Assembly: GCF_014635325.1 (NCBI RefSeq)
Contig: NZ_BMCT01000002.1
Location: 124,001 to 188,000 of the forward strand
Length of the DNA: 64,000 bases
From: Azorhizobium oxalatiphilum
Lineage (GTDB): Bacteria; Pseudomonadota; Alphaproteobacteria; Rhizobiales; Xanthobacteraceae
Direction of reading: 5' to 3'
Shown: piece after piece, positions 35,170 through 44,748 of the stretch
How positions within the stretch are numbered: the stretch's first letter is position 1
How the letters are laid out: every line of letters starts with the position of its first letter
Made by a program: the position numbers and the translations under genes
Notes under the pieces: generated by a model
Told to the model about the DNA's origin: nothing
The model's input: the letters and a program-made list of their open reading frames with translations, nothing else
Databases searched by the model: none

Positions 35170-36489
35170 ATGCCGCCAATCGTCCGAATGCCTGAAGGCG
35201 CCACATCCATCTCCAGCAAGACCACGACTGCTTCGGGCTGGCGGGCCTTTACGGTCGCCGAACGCCATCCCGAGACGTCGCACATCACCTCATTCGTGCT
35301 GAAGCCGGCCGATGCGGGTGGGCTGCCGCACTATCGGGCCGGGCAGCACCTGACCCTGCGCTTCAAGGGGCCGGACGGTGCGCCGCTAATCCGCGACTAC
35401 ACCGTTTCATGTGCGCCCAACGGGGCGCATCTGCGCATCTCGGTGAAGCGCGAGCCGCACGGTTCCGCGTCCAACTGGCTGCATGATCATCTCCAGCCGG
35501 GGCAGGACATCGACGTGCGCGCGCCGTCCGGTGATTTCGTGCTGCCGGAGGAGGCAACACGGCCGCTGGTGATGGTGAGCGCCGGTGTTGGCGTGACGCC
35601 CATGATCGCCATGCTGGAAGCGGCGGCCGAAGCGCAGGATGGGCGGAGCATCCGCTTCATCCATGGCGTGCGCGATGGCGCTGCACGGCCGTTCGCCGCG
35701 CATGTGGCTGCGCTGGCAGCCCGGCAGGGCCATACGCGGCTGGATGTTTTCTTCTCCCGTCCGGCGTCCGGCGATCTCGACGCACCGGGGCATCACGAAG
35801 GCCGCATCGACATCGATTTCCTGCAGCGTGAAACGCCCATCGGCGAGGCCCACTATCTGCTCTGCGGTCCCATGCCCTTCCTGCGGGATCTGGCGACGGG
35901 GCTTGCGGCGGCGGGCGTGCCGCGCGGGCGCATCCATTACGAGTTCTTCGGCCCGATGGAGGAGATCTTCGAGGACGATGCGGCGCCCGCCGCCGAGCCC
36001 GCGAAGCCCGCTCCCGGTTCTGGTGCATATGTAGGGACGGACGCACAAATGGCGGTGGAAGAGCATGTGGCCCGCGCGCTGCTGGACAGTGCGGCGGATG
36101 CGGTGGTGGCCAGCGATGCCGAGGGGCTGATCACCGTGTGGAACGCCGGGGCGGAGCGCATCTTCGGCTTCGCGCCGCAGGAGGCTCTCGGCCAATCTCT
36201 GGACATCATGATCCCGGAGCCGTTCCGCGCCCGCCACTGGGAGGGCTATCACCACACGGTCTCCACCGGCGAGAGCCGCTATGGTGCCGGCGATCTGCTG
36301 GCCGTGCCCGGCCTGTGCAAGGACGGAAGGCGCATCTCCATCGAGTTCACCATCGTGCTGATGAAGGACGCCGCGGGTGTCGTGACCGGCATGGCCTCGA
36401 CCATTCGCGACGTGTCGAAGCGCTTTGAAGAGACGCGAACGCTGAAGAAGCGGGTGGCGGAACTGGAGAAGGCCACGGGTGCGGCCTGA
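35170..36489 (+). CDS. Flavohemoglobin-type FAD/NAD oxidoreductase domain fused to a PAS domain
   Basis: 439 residues. Residues ~20-270 form a ferredoxin-NADP reductase fold like the reductase part of flavohemoglobins: RDYTVSCAP (FAD binding), SAGVGVTPM (nicotinamide binding) and LLCGPMPF. A short Ala/Pro linker leads to a PAS domain (~295-420: LLDSAADAVVASDAEGLITV, NAGAERIFGF) and a short coiled-coil tail. There is no globin, iron-sulfur, kinase or cyclase domain. It could sense redox state or reduce a PAS-bound cofactor and signal to a partner, but that is speculation. ATG 35170 is preferred over GTG 35140 because the extra residues are unlike the domain; the ribosome site is weak for both. 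Confidence 0.78.
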   Translation: MPPIVRMPEGATSISSKTTTASGWRAFTVAERHPETSHITSFVLKPADAGGLPHYRAGQHLTLRFKGPDGAPLIRDYTVSCAPNGAHLRISVKREPHGSASNWLHDHLQPGQDIDVRAPSGDFVLPEEATRPLVMVSAGVGVTPMIAMLEAAAEAQDGRSIRFIHGVRDGAARPFAAHVAALAARQGHTRLDVFFSRPASGDLDAPGHHEGRIDIDFLQRETPIGEAHYLLCGPMPFLRDLATGLAAAGVPRGRIHYEFFGPMEEIFEDDAAPAAEPAKPAPGSGAYVGTDAQMAVEEHVARALLDSAADAVVASDAEGLITVWNAGAERIFGFAPQEALGQSLDIMIPEPFRARHWEGYHHTVSTGESRYGAGDLLAVPGLCKDGRRISIEFTIVLMKDAAGVVTGMASTIRDVSKRFEETRTLKKRVAELEKATGAA

Positions 36490-36572
36490 CACGTCTTGCA
36501 CGGCGGGCGGGTGTGAAACATTTCGCGACGCAGCGCGTTCAGCATGGCCGCCCCTCTTACCCAGAGACCGCC

Positions 36573-38663
36573 ATGCTGCAAAAGTCCGGCCCCCTCCGCG
36601 ATGTGCGCGCGGGAGACGCCACCACGCTCGGCGCTACCTATGACGGGGAGGGGACGAATTTCGCGCTGTTCTCCGCTTATGCGGAGCGCGTGGAACTCTG
36701 CCTGTTCGACGCGTCCGGCGAGACCGAGATCGAGCGCATAACGCTGCCGGAATATACCAACGAGGTCTGGCACGGCTATCTGCCCGGCGTCGGGCCGGAC
36801 ACGCTCTATGGCTATCGCGTGCACGGCCCCTACGAGCCGGAGAAGGGCCACCGCTTCAATCCGAACAAGCTGCTGCTCGATCCCTATGCCCGCGACCTCG
36901 CCGGGGAGGTGGAGTGGTCGCCTGCTCACTTCGGCTATGTGCTGGATGCGGAGGAAAAGGACCTGTCCTTCGACACGCGGGACAGTGCGAAGGGCATGCC
37001 GAAATGCCGGATCATGGACCCCAAGGGCTATGACTGGACCAATTGCCCGAAGCCCCGCATCCCCTGGGAGCGCACGGTCTTCTACGAGACCCACGTGCGC
37101 GGGATGACGCAACTTCACCCGGCCATCCCCGAGGAGCTGCGCGGCACATTCGAGGGGCTCGGCCACAGGGCGATGGTCGATTACATCAAGAGCCTCGGCG
37201 TGACTTCGGTGGAACTGCTCCCCATCCATGCCTTCCCGGACGACGAATTCCTCATGTCCAGGGGGCTGTCGAACTATTGGGGCTACAACACCATGGCCTT
37301 CTTCGCGCTGGAGCAGCGCTACCGGGGACCGAAGGGCATGGCGGGGTTCCGCGACATGGTGCGCGCCTTCCACGATGCCGGGCTCGAGGTAATCCTCGAC
37401 GTGGTCTACAACCACACGGCGGAAGGCAACGAACTGGGCCCGACCCTTTCCTTCAAGGGCATCGACAACTTTTCCTACTACCGCACCCTGCCGGACCAGC
37501 CGCGCTATTACATCAACGACACCGGCACCGGAAACACGGTGAACACCTCGCACCCGCGCGTGTTGCAGATGGTGCTGGATTCGCTTCGCTACTGGGCGAC
37601 CGAGATGCAGGTGGACGGCTTCCGCTTCGATCTCGGCACCATCCTCGGCCGCGAACCAGACGGCTTCGATCCGCGCGGCGGCTTCTTCGATGCCGTGGGG
37701 CAGGATCCGGTGCTGGCCAAGGTGAAGCTGGTGGGCGAGCCGTGGGATATCGGCCCCGGCGGCTATCAGGTGGGCAGCTTCCCGCCCGGCTGGGCCGAAT
37801 GGGACGACCAGTATCGTGACACGGTGCGCGATTACTGGAAGGGCACGGAAGGGCTGCTGGGCGATTTCGCCGCCCGCGTCACCGGCTCCGGCGACATCTA
37901 CGACCAGCGCGGCCGCCGGCCGTGGGCAGGGGTGAACTTCGTCACCGCCCATGACGGCTTCACGCTCAACGATCTCGTCTCCTACAACGAGAAGCACAAC
38001 GAGGCGAATGGCGAGGACAATCGCGACGGCCATTCCGACAACCGCAGCTTCAACTATGGCGTGGAAGGCCCGACCGACGATCCGGGCATCAAGGCGGTGC
38101 GCGAGCGGCAGAAGCGCAACATCCTCGCCACCCTTCTGGTGTCCCACGGCACGCCCATGGTGCTGGCCGGCGACGAGTTCGGCCGCACCCAGCAGGGCAA
38201 CAACAACGGCTATTGCCAGGACAATGAGATTTCCTGGTTCGATTGGGCGCATATGGATGACGACGGCCGGGCGCTGACCGGCTTCGTGCAGAAGCTTCTC
38301 GCCATGCGCGCCGCCCAGCCCATCCTGCGGCGGGGCTCATTCCGGGACGGCATGATCGTCACCTGGCTCAACCCCGGCGGCGGCGAGCAGACGCCCGAGC
38401 AATGGGCGGATGCGGGGGCCAATTCCATTGCGCTGCGGCTCTCGCGCGACGATCTCGGGGAAGAGGGCGAGGAGGTCTGGTCCGACATCATCATCGCCTT
38501 CAATCCGCACGATGGCCCGGTGCCCTTCAGGCTTCCGGAACGCGACGGCGCCCGCTGGCAGGCGGTGCTGGACACCGATGCGCCTGATAGCCCCAGCCGG
38601 TCCACGGCGGGCGGCGAGGAGACGGTGGAACTGGCCGGCCGCTCGCTGGTGCTGTTCGCCTGA
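36573..38663 (+). CDS. glgX: Glycogen debranching enzyme (GlgX, GH13)
   Basis: 696 residues: N-terminal CBM48 domain (GATYDGEGTNFALFSAYAE) then a GH13 barrel with VYNHTAEGN, the nucleophile region DGFRFDLGTILGR, acid/base GEPWDIG and the third Asp in FVTAHDGFTL. It hydrolyses alpha-1,6 branches of glycogen or limit dextrins. No other glycogen genes are adjacent, which is unusual because glgX often sits with glgB/glgC/glgA or trehalose genes. ATG 36573 is chosen; a GTG 60 bases upstream is less likely. Confidence 0.92.
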   Translation: MLQKSGPLRDVRAGDATTLGATYDGEGTNFALFSAYAERVELCLFDASGETEIERITLPEYTNEVWHGYLPGVGPDTLYGYRVHGPYEPEKGHRFNPNKLLLDPYARDLAGEVEWSPAHFGYVLDAEEKDLSFDTRDSAKGMPKCRIMDPKGYDWTNCPKPRIPWERTVFYETHVRGMTQLHPAIPEELRGTFEGLGHRAMVDYIKSLGVTSVELLPIHAFPDDEFLMSRGLSNYWGYNTMAFFALEQRYRGPKGMAGFRDMVRAFHDAGLEVILDVVYNHTAEGNELGPTLSFKGIDNFSYYRTLPDQPRYYINDTGTGNTVNTSHPRVLQMVLDSLRYWATEMQVDGFRFDLGTILGREPDGFDPRGGFFDAVGQDPVLAKVKLVGEPWDIGPGGYQVGSFPPGWAEWDDQYRDTVRDYWKGTEGLLGDFAARVTGSGDIYDQRGRRPWAGVNFVTAHDGFTLNDLVSYNEKHNEANGEDNRDGHSDNRSFNYGVEGPTDDPGIKAVRERQKRNILATLLVSHGTPMVLAGDEFGRTQQGNNNGYCQDNEISWFDWAHMDDDGRALTGFVQKLLAMRAAQPILRRGSFRDGMIVTWLNPGGGEQTPEQWADAGANSIALRLSRDDLGEEGEEVWSDIIIAFNPHDGPVPFRLPERDGARWQAVLDTDAPDSPSRSTAGGEETVELAGRSLVLFA

Positions 38664-38687
38664 CGCGATCCGGGCGCCCGGTGCGGA

Positions 38688-39107
38688 TCAGCGCCGGGCT
38701 TTTGGAGCGGGTTTGGCCTTGGCGACATTGCGCGCCACGGCGGCGCGGATGAGCGCCTTGAAGGCGTCTGCATCCAAGCTCTCGCCTTCATGGATGTCGA
38801 TGGCCCGTCGCTGGTTGCCCTCAAGGCTGGCGTTGAACAGGCCGGTGGGATCGTCCAGCGAGGCCCCGTTGGCAAAGGTCAGCTTCACCGCCGCCTTGTA
38901 GGTCTCGCCGGTGCACAGGATGCCGGCATGCTCCCACACCGGCACACCGCGCCATTTCCACGTCTCGACCACCTCCGGATCGGCCTCATGGATCAGCGCC
39001 CGCATGCGGGCCAGCGTTTCGCCGCGCCAGTCGGCGAGGGCGGCGATCCGCGCGTCGATCCGGGCGGAAGGCGAGGGGGCATCGGGATCGGTGGGGGCCT
39101 TGGTCAT
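38688..39107 (-). CDS. DUF1801 domain protein
   Basis: 139 residues with the DUF1801 pattern (ETWKWRGVPVWEHAGILCTG ... KLTFANGASL). The family is small and cytoplasmic; its biochemical role is not established, although some relatives bind metal or act as stress proteins. The ATG has a GGAGGA ribosome site. The tail is Lys/Ala-rich. It is convergent with glgX and divergent from the carboxypeptidase gene. Confidence 0.75.
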   Translation of the reverse strand: MTKAPTDPDAPSPSARIDARIAALADWRGETLARMRALIHEADPEVVETWKWRGVPVWEHAGILCTGETYKAAVKLTFANGASLDDPTGLFNASLEGNQRRAIDIHEGESLDADAFKALIRAAVARNVAKAKPAPKARR

Positions 39108-39246
39108 GGCACTGTCCTCCCTGCGCCATTGCGTTTCGGGCGTCTCGATCCGCTTGTCGCGGAATGTGCGTGCAGGCACAAGCGGCTAGGCAACCCGCGC
39201 CCGAGCGCCTAACCATAAGCGCAGCCACGTTTCGCCAGAGGACATC

Positions 39247-40740
39247 ATGACCGCCTACGCCGCGCTCTCCGCCCATTTCGGCCGCGCCGCCGCGATTTCC
39301 AACGCGCTCGGCATCCTGCAATGGGACAGCGACACCATGATGCCCAAGGGCGCCGTGGGCACGCGCGCCGACAGCCTCGCGCTGCTGCGGGTGATGGCGC
39401 ACGAGATGGTCACCGATCCGCGCATCGGCGACTGGATCACGGATGCCGAGGCGGATGCCGGACTGGACGCGTGGGCGCGCGCCAACATCCGCGAGATCCG
39501 CCGCGTGTGGACGGTGGAAACCGCTGTTCCGGCCGATCTGGTGGAAGCCTCCAGCAAGGCCATCTCCATCTGCGAGATGACATGGCGGCAGGCACGGGCG
39601 GATTGCGATTTCAAGACGCTGCTGCCCTATCTCTCCGAAGTCCTGAAGCTCCAGCGCGAGATTGGTCGGGTGAAGGGCGAGAAGCTCGGCCTCTCCACCT
39701 ATGACGCCCTGCTGAACGACTATGAGCCCGGTGGCCGCTCGGCCCATATCGATGCGCTGTTCGCGGACCTTGCCGTCTTTCTGCCCGGCTTCCTCGATGA
39801 GGTGATGGCGGTGCAGGGCCGCCGGCCTGCCAATGCGCCGCTGGGCGGTCCGTTCCCGGTGGAGGCGCAGCGGGCGCTGGGCGTGAAGATGATGGGCATC
39901 GTCGGCTACGACTTCGAGCGCGGCCGGCTCGATGTCTCGACCCACCCCTTCTGCGGCGGCGCCGACAATGACGTGCGCATCACCACCCGCTATGACACGA
40001 CGGATTTCACCCAGTCCTTCATGGGCGTGATGCACGAGACCGGGCACGCGCTCTATGAGCAGGGGCGCCCGCAGGCGCTGCTGGGCCAGCCGGTGTCGCA
40101 GGCGCGCAGCATGAGCGTGCACGAGAGCCAGTCCCTGCTCATGGAGATGCAGGCCTGCCGCAGCCGCGAGTTCCTCCAGTTCGCCGCACCGCTGATGCGC
40201 GAGGCCTTCGGCGGCTCCGGACCGGCGTGGGAGGCGGATGCCCTGTGGCGGCGCTACACCCATGTGGAGCGCGGCTTCATCCGCGTGGATGCGGATGAAG
40301 TGACGTATCCCGCTCACGTCATCCTGCGCTACCGGCTGGAGAAGGCGCTGATCGGCGACGAGATGCCGCTCTCCGAACTCCCCGCCGCCTGGAACGCGCA
40401 GATGCAGGAGCTTCTGGGCGTGACCCCGCCGGACGACCGGCGCGGCTGCCTGCAGGATGTCCACTGGCCGAGCGGCGGCTGGGGCTATTTTCCCACCTAT
40501 ACGCTGGGTGCCATGACGGCGGCGCAGGTGTTCGACGCGGCGAAGAAGTCGGATGCTTCCATCGCGCCGGGGATTGCGGCGGGCGATTTCAAGCCGCTGC
40601 TGAACTGGTTGCGCGCCAACATCCATTCGCAGGGCTCGCTCTACCAGACCGACGACCTGCTCACCCACGCCACCGGCCGCCCGCTGGATGCCTCGGTGTT
40701 CAAGGCTCACCTGCGCCGGCGCTATATCGACGAGGTGTAA
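39247..40740 (+). CDS. Carboxypeptidase Taq, M32 metallopeptidase
   Basis: 497 residues, standard for M32. The zinc motif HETGH is at 263-267 (MHETGHALYEQG), and the family motifs DVRITTRYD and HESQSLLMEMQ are present. It removes C-terminal residues from peptides in the cytoplasm. It is not in the peptide-import operon but could finish peptide breakdown. No signal peptide; transcribed alone. Confidence 0.9.
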   Translation: MTAYAALSAHFGRAAAISNALGILQWDSDTMMPKGAVGTRADSLALLRVMAHEMVTDPRIGDWITDAEADAGLDAWARANIREIRRVWTVETAVPADLVEASSKAISICEMTWRQARADCDFKTLLPYLSEVLKLQREIGRVKGEKLGLSTYDALLNDYEPGGRSAHIDALFADLAVFLPGFLDEVMAVQGRRPANAPLGGPFPVEAQRALGVKMMGIVGYDFERGRLDVSTHPFCGGADNDVRITTRYDTTDFTQSFMGVMHETGHALYEQGRPQALLGQPVSQARSMSVHESQSLLMEMQACRSREFLQFAAPLMREAFGGSGPAWEADALWRRYTHVERGFIRVDADEVTYPAHVILRYRLEKALIGDEMPLSELPAAWNAQMQELLGVTPPDDRRGCLQDVHWPSGGWGYFPTYTLGAMTAAQVFDAAKKSDASIAPGIAAGDFKPLLNWLRANIHSQGSLYQTDDLLTHATGRPLDASVFKAHLRRRYIDEV

Positions 40741-40782
40741 GCCGGTCATCGGCGGTTCAGGCCGGGGCGCTAGCTTGCTCGC

Positions 40783-41247
40783 ATGATGCAAGCTAACGCT
40801 GCCGCTTCCTGCCGGACCTTCGCCATGTGGAAAGGGGCGGGCATCCTGCTCGCCGCTTTCGGAATCACGTTCGCCTCTCCCGTGCTGGCGCAACCGGCGG
40901 CAGCGGAAGGCGGCCCGCCCTGGATCGGCACATGGCACGGCGATTGCGGTACGGAGGCCATCTGCTGGCTTGAGGTGAGCAAGGCCGCCACCAAGGATCA
41001 GCCCGACCGGCTGCGGGTGGTCTACACCGTCAGCGCCGCCGACAATTCCACCAACGTCACCTGCAAGCGCACCGGCCATGCGCGCCCGGATTCCGACCGC
41101 AAACAGTTAGCCGGTAAACTGGCCGATGGCACGCCGATCCGCCTCATGGAGGCGAAGAACGGCCCGGATGACGTGGGCGCCGCCATCGCGCTGCCGGACG
41201 GCGCGCCCTGCAAGCTGAGCGGTCGCTTTCAGCCGGCGGGCGAATAG
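40783..41247 (+). CDS. Secreted orphan protein
   Basis: 154 residues with an N-terminal export signal (hydrophobic core GILLAAFGITFASPVLA after MWKGA, cleavage near AQP). The mature part has four to five cysteines (DCGTEAICWLEV, VTCKR, APCKLSG), which may form disulfides, and a beta-rich appearance. I do not recognise a family. Met15 (MWKGAG) is an alternative start giving a shorter signal. It is convergent with the iron-uptake genes. Confidence 0.65.
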   Translation: MMQANAAASCRTFAMWKGAGILLAAFGITFASPVLAQPAAAEGGPPWIGTWHGDCGTEAICWLEVSKAATKDQPDRLRVVYTVSAADNSTNVTCKRTGHARPDSDRKQLAGKLADGTPIRLMEAKNGPDDVGAAIALPDGAPCKLSGRFQPAGE

Positions 41248-41253
41248 GCGGGC

Positions 41254-42375
41254 TCAGACCACCGCCATGTGGTTGTCGAAACGCGGGCCGCCGGTGGAGC
41301 GGGAGACGACCCCGAGGCCATCCGGCTCCACGGCGATCACGATCACCTCTCCATAGCCGCTGGTGGCCAGAAAACGGCCGGGCTCGCTCATGCGGGCGAT
41401 GCCGCAGCCGTCGATGAGCGGCAGCGAGCCGATGAAGCGCCCGTCCCGCCGCCACACGATGATGCGCCCGCCGCGCGGACTGGAGCAGGCCACGTAGGTG
41501 CCCGACGTGTCGATGGCCACCGAGCCCACATAGCCGCGCAACTGCATCAGCTCGCCCTCCGGCCCATCGAAGGCGGTCAGCGCGCCGTCCTTGGCGATGG
41601 AGAAGAGCAGGGGGCGGGCAACGCCATCCTTCAGGAGATCCTGCGCCGCCACCACCACGCCGCCGCGTCCGTCGCGGGCGAGATGGCGCAGCGAGAGGCT
41701 GGCGAGATCGTCGGAGAGACGGCCCTCGCCGGTCTGCGCGCCGGTCTCGGGATGCAGCAAAGCGATACTGCTGCCGGTGATCTCCGCATCGCGAGCTTCC
41801 GGCGTGTGCGGCTCGATGCCGCCGTTCGCCACCACCAGCGTCTCGCCCACACGCATCAGGTCATGCGGGCCGTCGCCGCCGGTGGCCCATTCGTCCACGA
41901 TGGCAAAGCCGCCTTCCACGCTGCGGGCCGCCACCACGCCGCGCCCCATGGTGCGGACGGTGCCGTCGTCGATGCCGCGCTCGATCTCATTGGTCAGGAA
42001 CAGTTTTCCGTCCGGCGAGAAGCGGCCATGGCCGGAGAAGACGCGGCCGGCGCCGGGCGTGAATTCGCGGACGATGCCGCCCTGCCGGCGGTCGAACACC
42101 AGCGCCACATGGCCGGGCCGGCGACCCACCGCCACGGCGAGCGGGCTGTTGGGGCTGGCCTCGATGCCATGCAGGCGTGCAGGGGTGGCCGCACAGGCGG
42201 CGGCGTCCATCTGTTTGCCCACCGCAATGGCCGCAAAGCTCTCCCCGATCCCCGCCGTCGTGAGCCAGCCCTCCTCCAACGCGTGGTCGAGGGCATGCAG
42301 ATCAGCGAAGGCATTGGCAGGCATCATGAGCGCTGCTCCTGCGGAGCTAAGAAGGGAGCGGCGGCTGAGGGGCAC
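41254..42375 (-). CDS. DUF1513 exported beta-propeller-like protein
   Basis: 373 residues. The N-terminus MPLSRRSLLSSAGAALMM is a twin-arginine-type signal, so the protein is exported folded. Repeated beta-strand motifs (GHGRFSPDGKLFLTNE, GRFLATSGYGEVIV) fit a propeller. DUF1513 genes are regularly found last in imelysin/di-heme oxidoreductase iron loci, as here. The biochemical role is unknown. Confidence 0.82.
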   Translation of the reverse strand: MPLSRRSLLSSAGAALMMPANAFADLHALDHALEEGWLTTAGIGESFAAIAVGKQMDAAACAATPARLHGIEASPNSPLAVAVGRRPGHVALVFDRRQGGIVREFTPGAGRVFSGHGRFSPDGKLFLTNEIERGIDDGTVRTMGRGVVAARSVEGGFAIVDEWATGGDGPHDLMRVGETLVVANGGIEPHTPEARDAEITGSSIALLHPETGAQTGEGRLSDDLASLSLRHLARDGRGGVVVAAQDLLKDGVARPLLFSIAKDGALTAFDGPEGELMQLRGYVGSVAIDTSGTYVACSSPRGGRIIVWRRDGRFIGSLPLIDGCGIARMSEPGRFLATSGYGEVIVIAVEPDGLGVVSRSTGGPRFDNHMAVV

Positions 42376-42384
42376 GGTCGCCGG

Positions 42385-43461
42385 TCAGTCGCCGTCGAGG
42401 GCATTGAAGCCCAGCGAGATGGCGAAATAGGAGGCGGTGGGGCGATAGACGGTGAGCTGCGCCGCCTTGAAGATTTTCACCGCTGCCAGTGCCGCATCAT
42501 GGCCGGCCGCCGTCTGGGAGGCCGCCGAAAAGTCCTTCGGGAAGCCGTCTGCCGCCTTGTCGGAGGCGGTGGCGGCGCGGTTGACCACGAATTGCGGGCG
42601 GCTGGGCAGTTGCTTGCCCACCTCCTGCAACAGCGCGTCGGCGCTCTGGATCATCACCGTGATCACCCGGCCCGAACGGCCGGCGCGCCAGCCATCGGCG
42701 AGGTTGGGCTTGGCATTGTCAGCGTCCGGGCCAAGCACGGGCAGGATGCGGGTGTCCGTGACGCGCTGATAGCCGCCCGAAAGATCCGTGAGGATCATGC
42801 CGGGCAGGGCGCCCACGTCCGGGAAGAGGGCACTGTCGCCCTTGCCGGAGACGATGGCGCCGAGCACGCCGCTCTTGCGGTCGCCCCATGCGGTGCGCAC
42901 GTCGCTGGCGATGGTGGCGAGGTTGGTGGCGATGGCGAGGCCATAGGCCCGGCGACGCTCCGCCTCAGCGCCCTGCACCAGCGCATCGGCGGCGCCCTCC
43001 TCGAACAGCAGGCGCTCCAGCGCCGGAAGGCCCTGCGCGGCAGCGCTGGACTGGGCGAAGCGGACGGGCTCAAGCCGGGCCGCGTCGGTGTCCGCGATCA
43101 CCTCGTTCATGGCCCGCTGAATGGCGTTGCGGCGATCGGGGAAGAAGTTGAAGCGGTCGGCGCGCAGATTCTGGCTCACCGGCCCGAGGGTGACGAATTC
43201 CACCGCCGTCCACGCATCCGCAGCCTTGCCGAACAGATCCTTCAGGCTGGCAACTGCGGCGGCATCGGGCTTGGCGACGAAAGCCGCCCAGGCGTCCTTC
43301 TGGGCCGTGGTGGTGGCGACCAGCGTGTCGTAGCGCGGCAGCATCCAGCCCTCGATGACCGCCACCGGATCGAGCGCGGGCGAGGGCGCCGCCGTTGCCG
43401 TGCCGGGCAAAGCGGCACCGGCGAGGACGCCGATCACAAGGCGGCGGGAGACTTCGGTCAT
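42385..43461 (-). CDS. Imelysin-family periplasmic protein (second copy)
   Basis: 358 residues with a signal peptide (VIGVLAGAALPGTATA). It has the imelysin repeats: AWTAVEFVTLGPVS and GLPALERLLFEEGA. Imelysins (insulin-cleaving membrane protease family, now viewed mainly as iron-regulated iron-uptake proteins related to EfeO) occur in pairs flanking a di-heme oxidoreductase. The gap to the DUF1513 gene is nine bases, so they are co-transcribed. Confidence 0.85.
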   Translation of the reverse strand: MTEVSRRLVIGVLAGAALPGTATAAPSPALDPVAVIEGWMLPRYDTLVATTTAQKDAWAAFVAKPDAAAVASLKDLFGKAADAWTAVEFVTLGPVSQNLRADRFNFFPDRRNAIQRAMNEVIADTDAARLEPVRFAQSSAAAQGLPALERLLFEEGAADALVQGAEAERRRAYGLAIATNLATIASDVRTAWGDRKSGVLGAIVSGKGDSALFPDVGALPGMILTDLSGGYQRVTDTRILPVLGPDADNAKPNLADGWRAGRSGRVITVMIQSADALLQEVGKQLPSRPQFVVNRAATASDKAADGFPKDFSAASQTAAGHDAALAAVKIFKAAQLTVYRPTASYFAISLGFNALDGD

Positions 43462-43509
43462 GGGGCAGGTGCTCCCTGAGGCGGTGCGCCGGTCACGCGC
43501 AACGCCGGT

Positions 43510-44748
43510 TCACAGCTTCGAAACATAATCCAAGAGTGCCGCTTTACGCCCAGCGGGCAAAGAGCGGAAGCGGGCAACGGCGCTTTCCGCCTGCCCGCCA
43601 TGCCAGAGGATGGCCTCCTCCACCGTACGGGCCCGCCCGTCATGCAGGAGGCCGGTGTCGCGGGCCAGCGCATCGGACAGGCCCGCCAGCGGCGCGGTGC
43701 GCCATTCGCTGGCCTTCGCGCCCGGCTCCGGCATGGTGTCCGCGAGGCCGGGTCCAAGGTCGTGCAGCATGAGATCGGTGAACAGGCGCGCGGTGCCGCC
43801 CTGCGCGGTGGGCAGCGACGGCTGGTGGCAGGCGGCGCAGCCGGTGGCGGCGAACAGGCGCGCGCCACGCTTGTCTGTTGGCGTCTCCGGTACGGGCAGG
43901 GCGGCCACATAGGCCACCACGCGGGAGAGCAGGCTGTCGGGGATCTCGAATTCCTGCTCGCCGGTGACGCCGTGCGGGGCGTTGCGGCAGGCGGCCTGCG
44001 CTTCCGTGCAATCGCCCCACGGCTCTGGATGCAGCGGGGTGGAGAGCCCCATGTCGAGGAAGAAAGCTTCGGAGGACTGACTGTTGAGGTTCGGCTGACC
44101 GGCCTTCCAGCCATAACGGCCGATGGCCGTGGTGCCGTCCGGCAGGCGCACCCGGCGCAGGCGGCCGTGCATGGCATCCGGCCCCTTGGCCTGCGCCTTT
44201 TCGAGCGCGACGAGCGCGGCCTCGGGCACCTGTTCCAGCAGGCCGCGCCCGCGCAGGTCCGGCGCTACCCGGAGCGAGAGGCCCGTGCCGGAGGCGAGCG
44301 GGCCATAGCCGGGGTCTTCCACAAGCGGAGCACGCGCCGTGCGGCCATCGGGCAGGCGCGTGTCCTGTACTGCCAGCACACCCTCCGGCTTCAGGCCGGG
44401 CACGGCGTCGATCTGGAGGCGGCGGCCATAGACGGGATCACCCGAGCCGTCCGCCTGCGCCAGCATCAGCACCATGCCGCGCCCGTCCAGATGGCCGTTG
44501 GCATCCACAAGCGTCTTCGCCCGTCCGTCCGCCGGGTGGCAGGACGCACAGGAGCGGGCATCGAACAAAGGGCCGAGGCCGTCGTCCGCCTTGGTGGAGG
44601 AGGGAGCGGGCACCCAGGCGCGGTCGAACAGCGCCTTGCCGATGCGCAGGTCGAGCCCATCCAGCGCTCGCGCGCCGCCGGCCATCGCCACGGCAGCCAT
44701 CAGGCCCACGCCGAGCGCGGCACCGCCGAGCCTGAGCAGCCGGGCCAT
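43510..44748 (-). CDS. Di-heme c-type oxidoreductase ('thiol oxidoreductase', DUF1111 family)
   Basis: 412 residues with a signal sequence and two CxxCH heme c sites: CASCH (Cys67, Cys70, His71) and CAACH (Cys304, Cys307, His308). The family is related to bacterial cytochrome c peroxidases and is a standard member of imelysin iron loci. It would act in the periplasm, perhaps moving electrons during iron oxidation or reduction. The frame is open far upstream, but ATG 44748 starts the signal peptide and shares one base with the multicopper oxidase stop. Confidence 0.85.
   Translation of the reverse strand: MARLLRLGGAALGVGLMAAVAMAGGARALDGLDLRIGKALFDRAWVPAPSSTKADDGLGPLFDARSCASCHPADGRAKTLVDANGHLDGRGMVLMLAQADGSGDPVYGRRLQIDAVPGLKPEGVLAVQDTRLPDGRTARAPLVEDPGYGPLASGTGLSLRVAPDLRGRGLLEQVPEAALVALEKAQAKGPDAMHGRLRRVRLPDGTTAIGRYGWKAGQPNLNSQSSEAFFLDMGLSTPLHPEPWGDCTEAQAACRNAPHGVTGEQEFEIPDSLLSRVVAYVAALPVPETPTDKRGARLFAATGCAACHQPSLPTAQGGTARLFTDLMLHDLGPGLADTMPEPGAKASEWRTAPLAGLSDALARDTGLLHDGRARTVEEAILWHGGQAESAVARFRSLPAGRKAALLDYVSKL

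Noticed and set aside
42385-43461. Loss of the imelysin metal motif in the second imelysin (no GxHxxE like that of 46397-47713)
   Set aside because: Second-copy imelysins normally have a different pattern around this place (W-x2-VE...GP and LPALE), which is present, so it is not decay.
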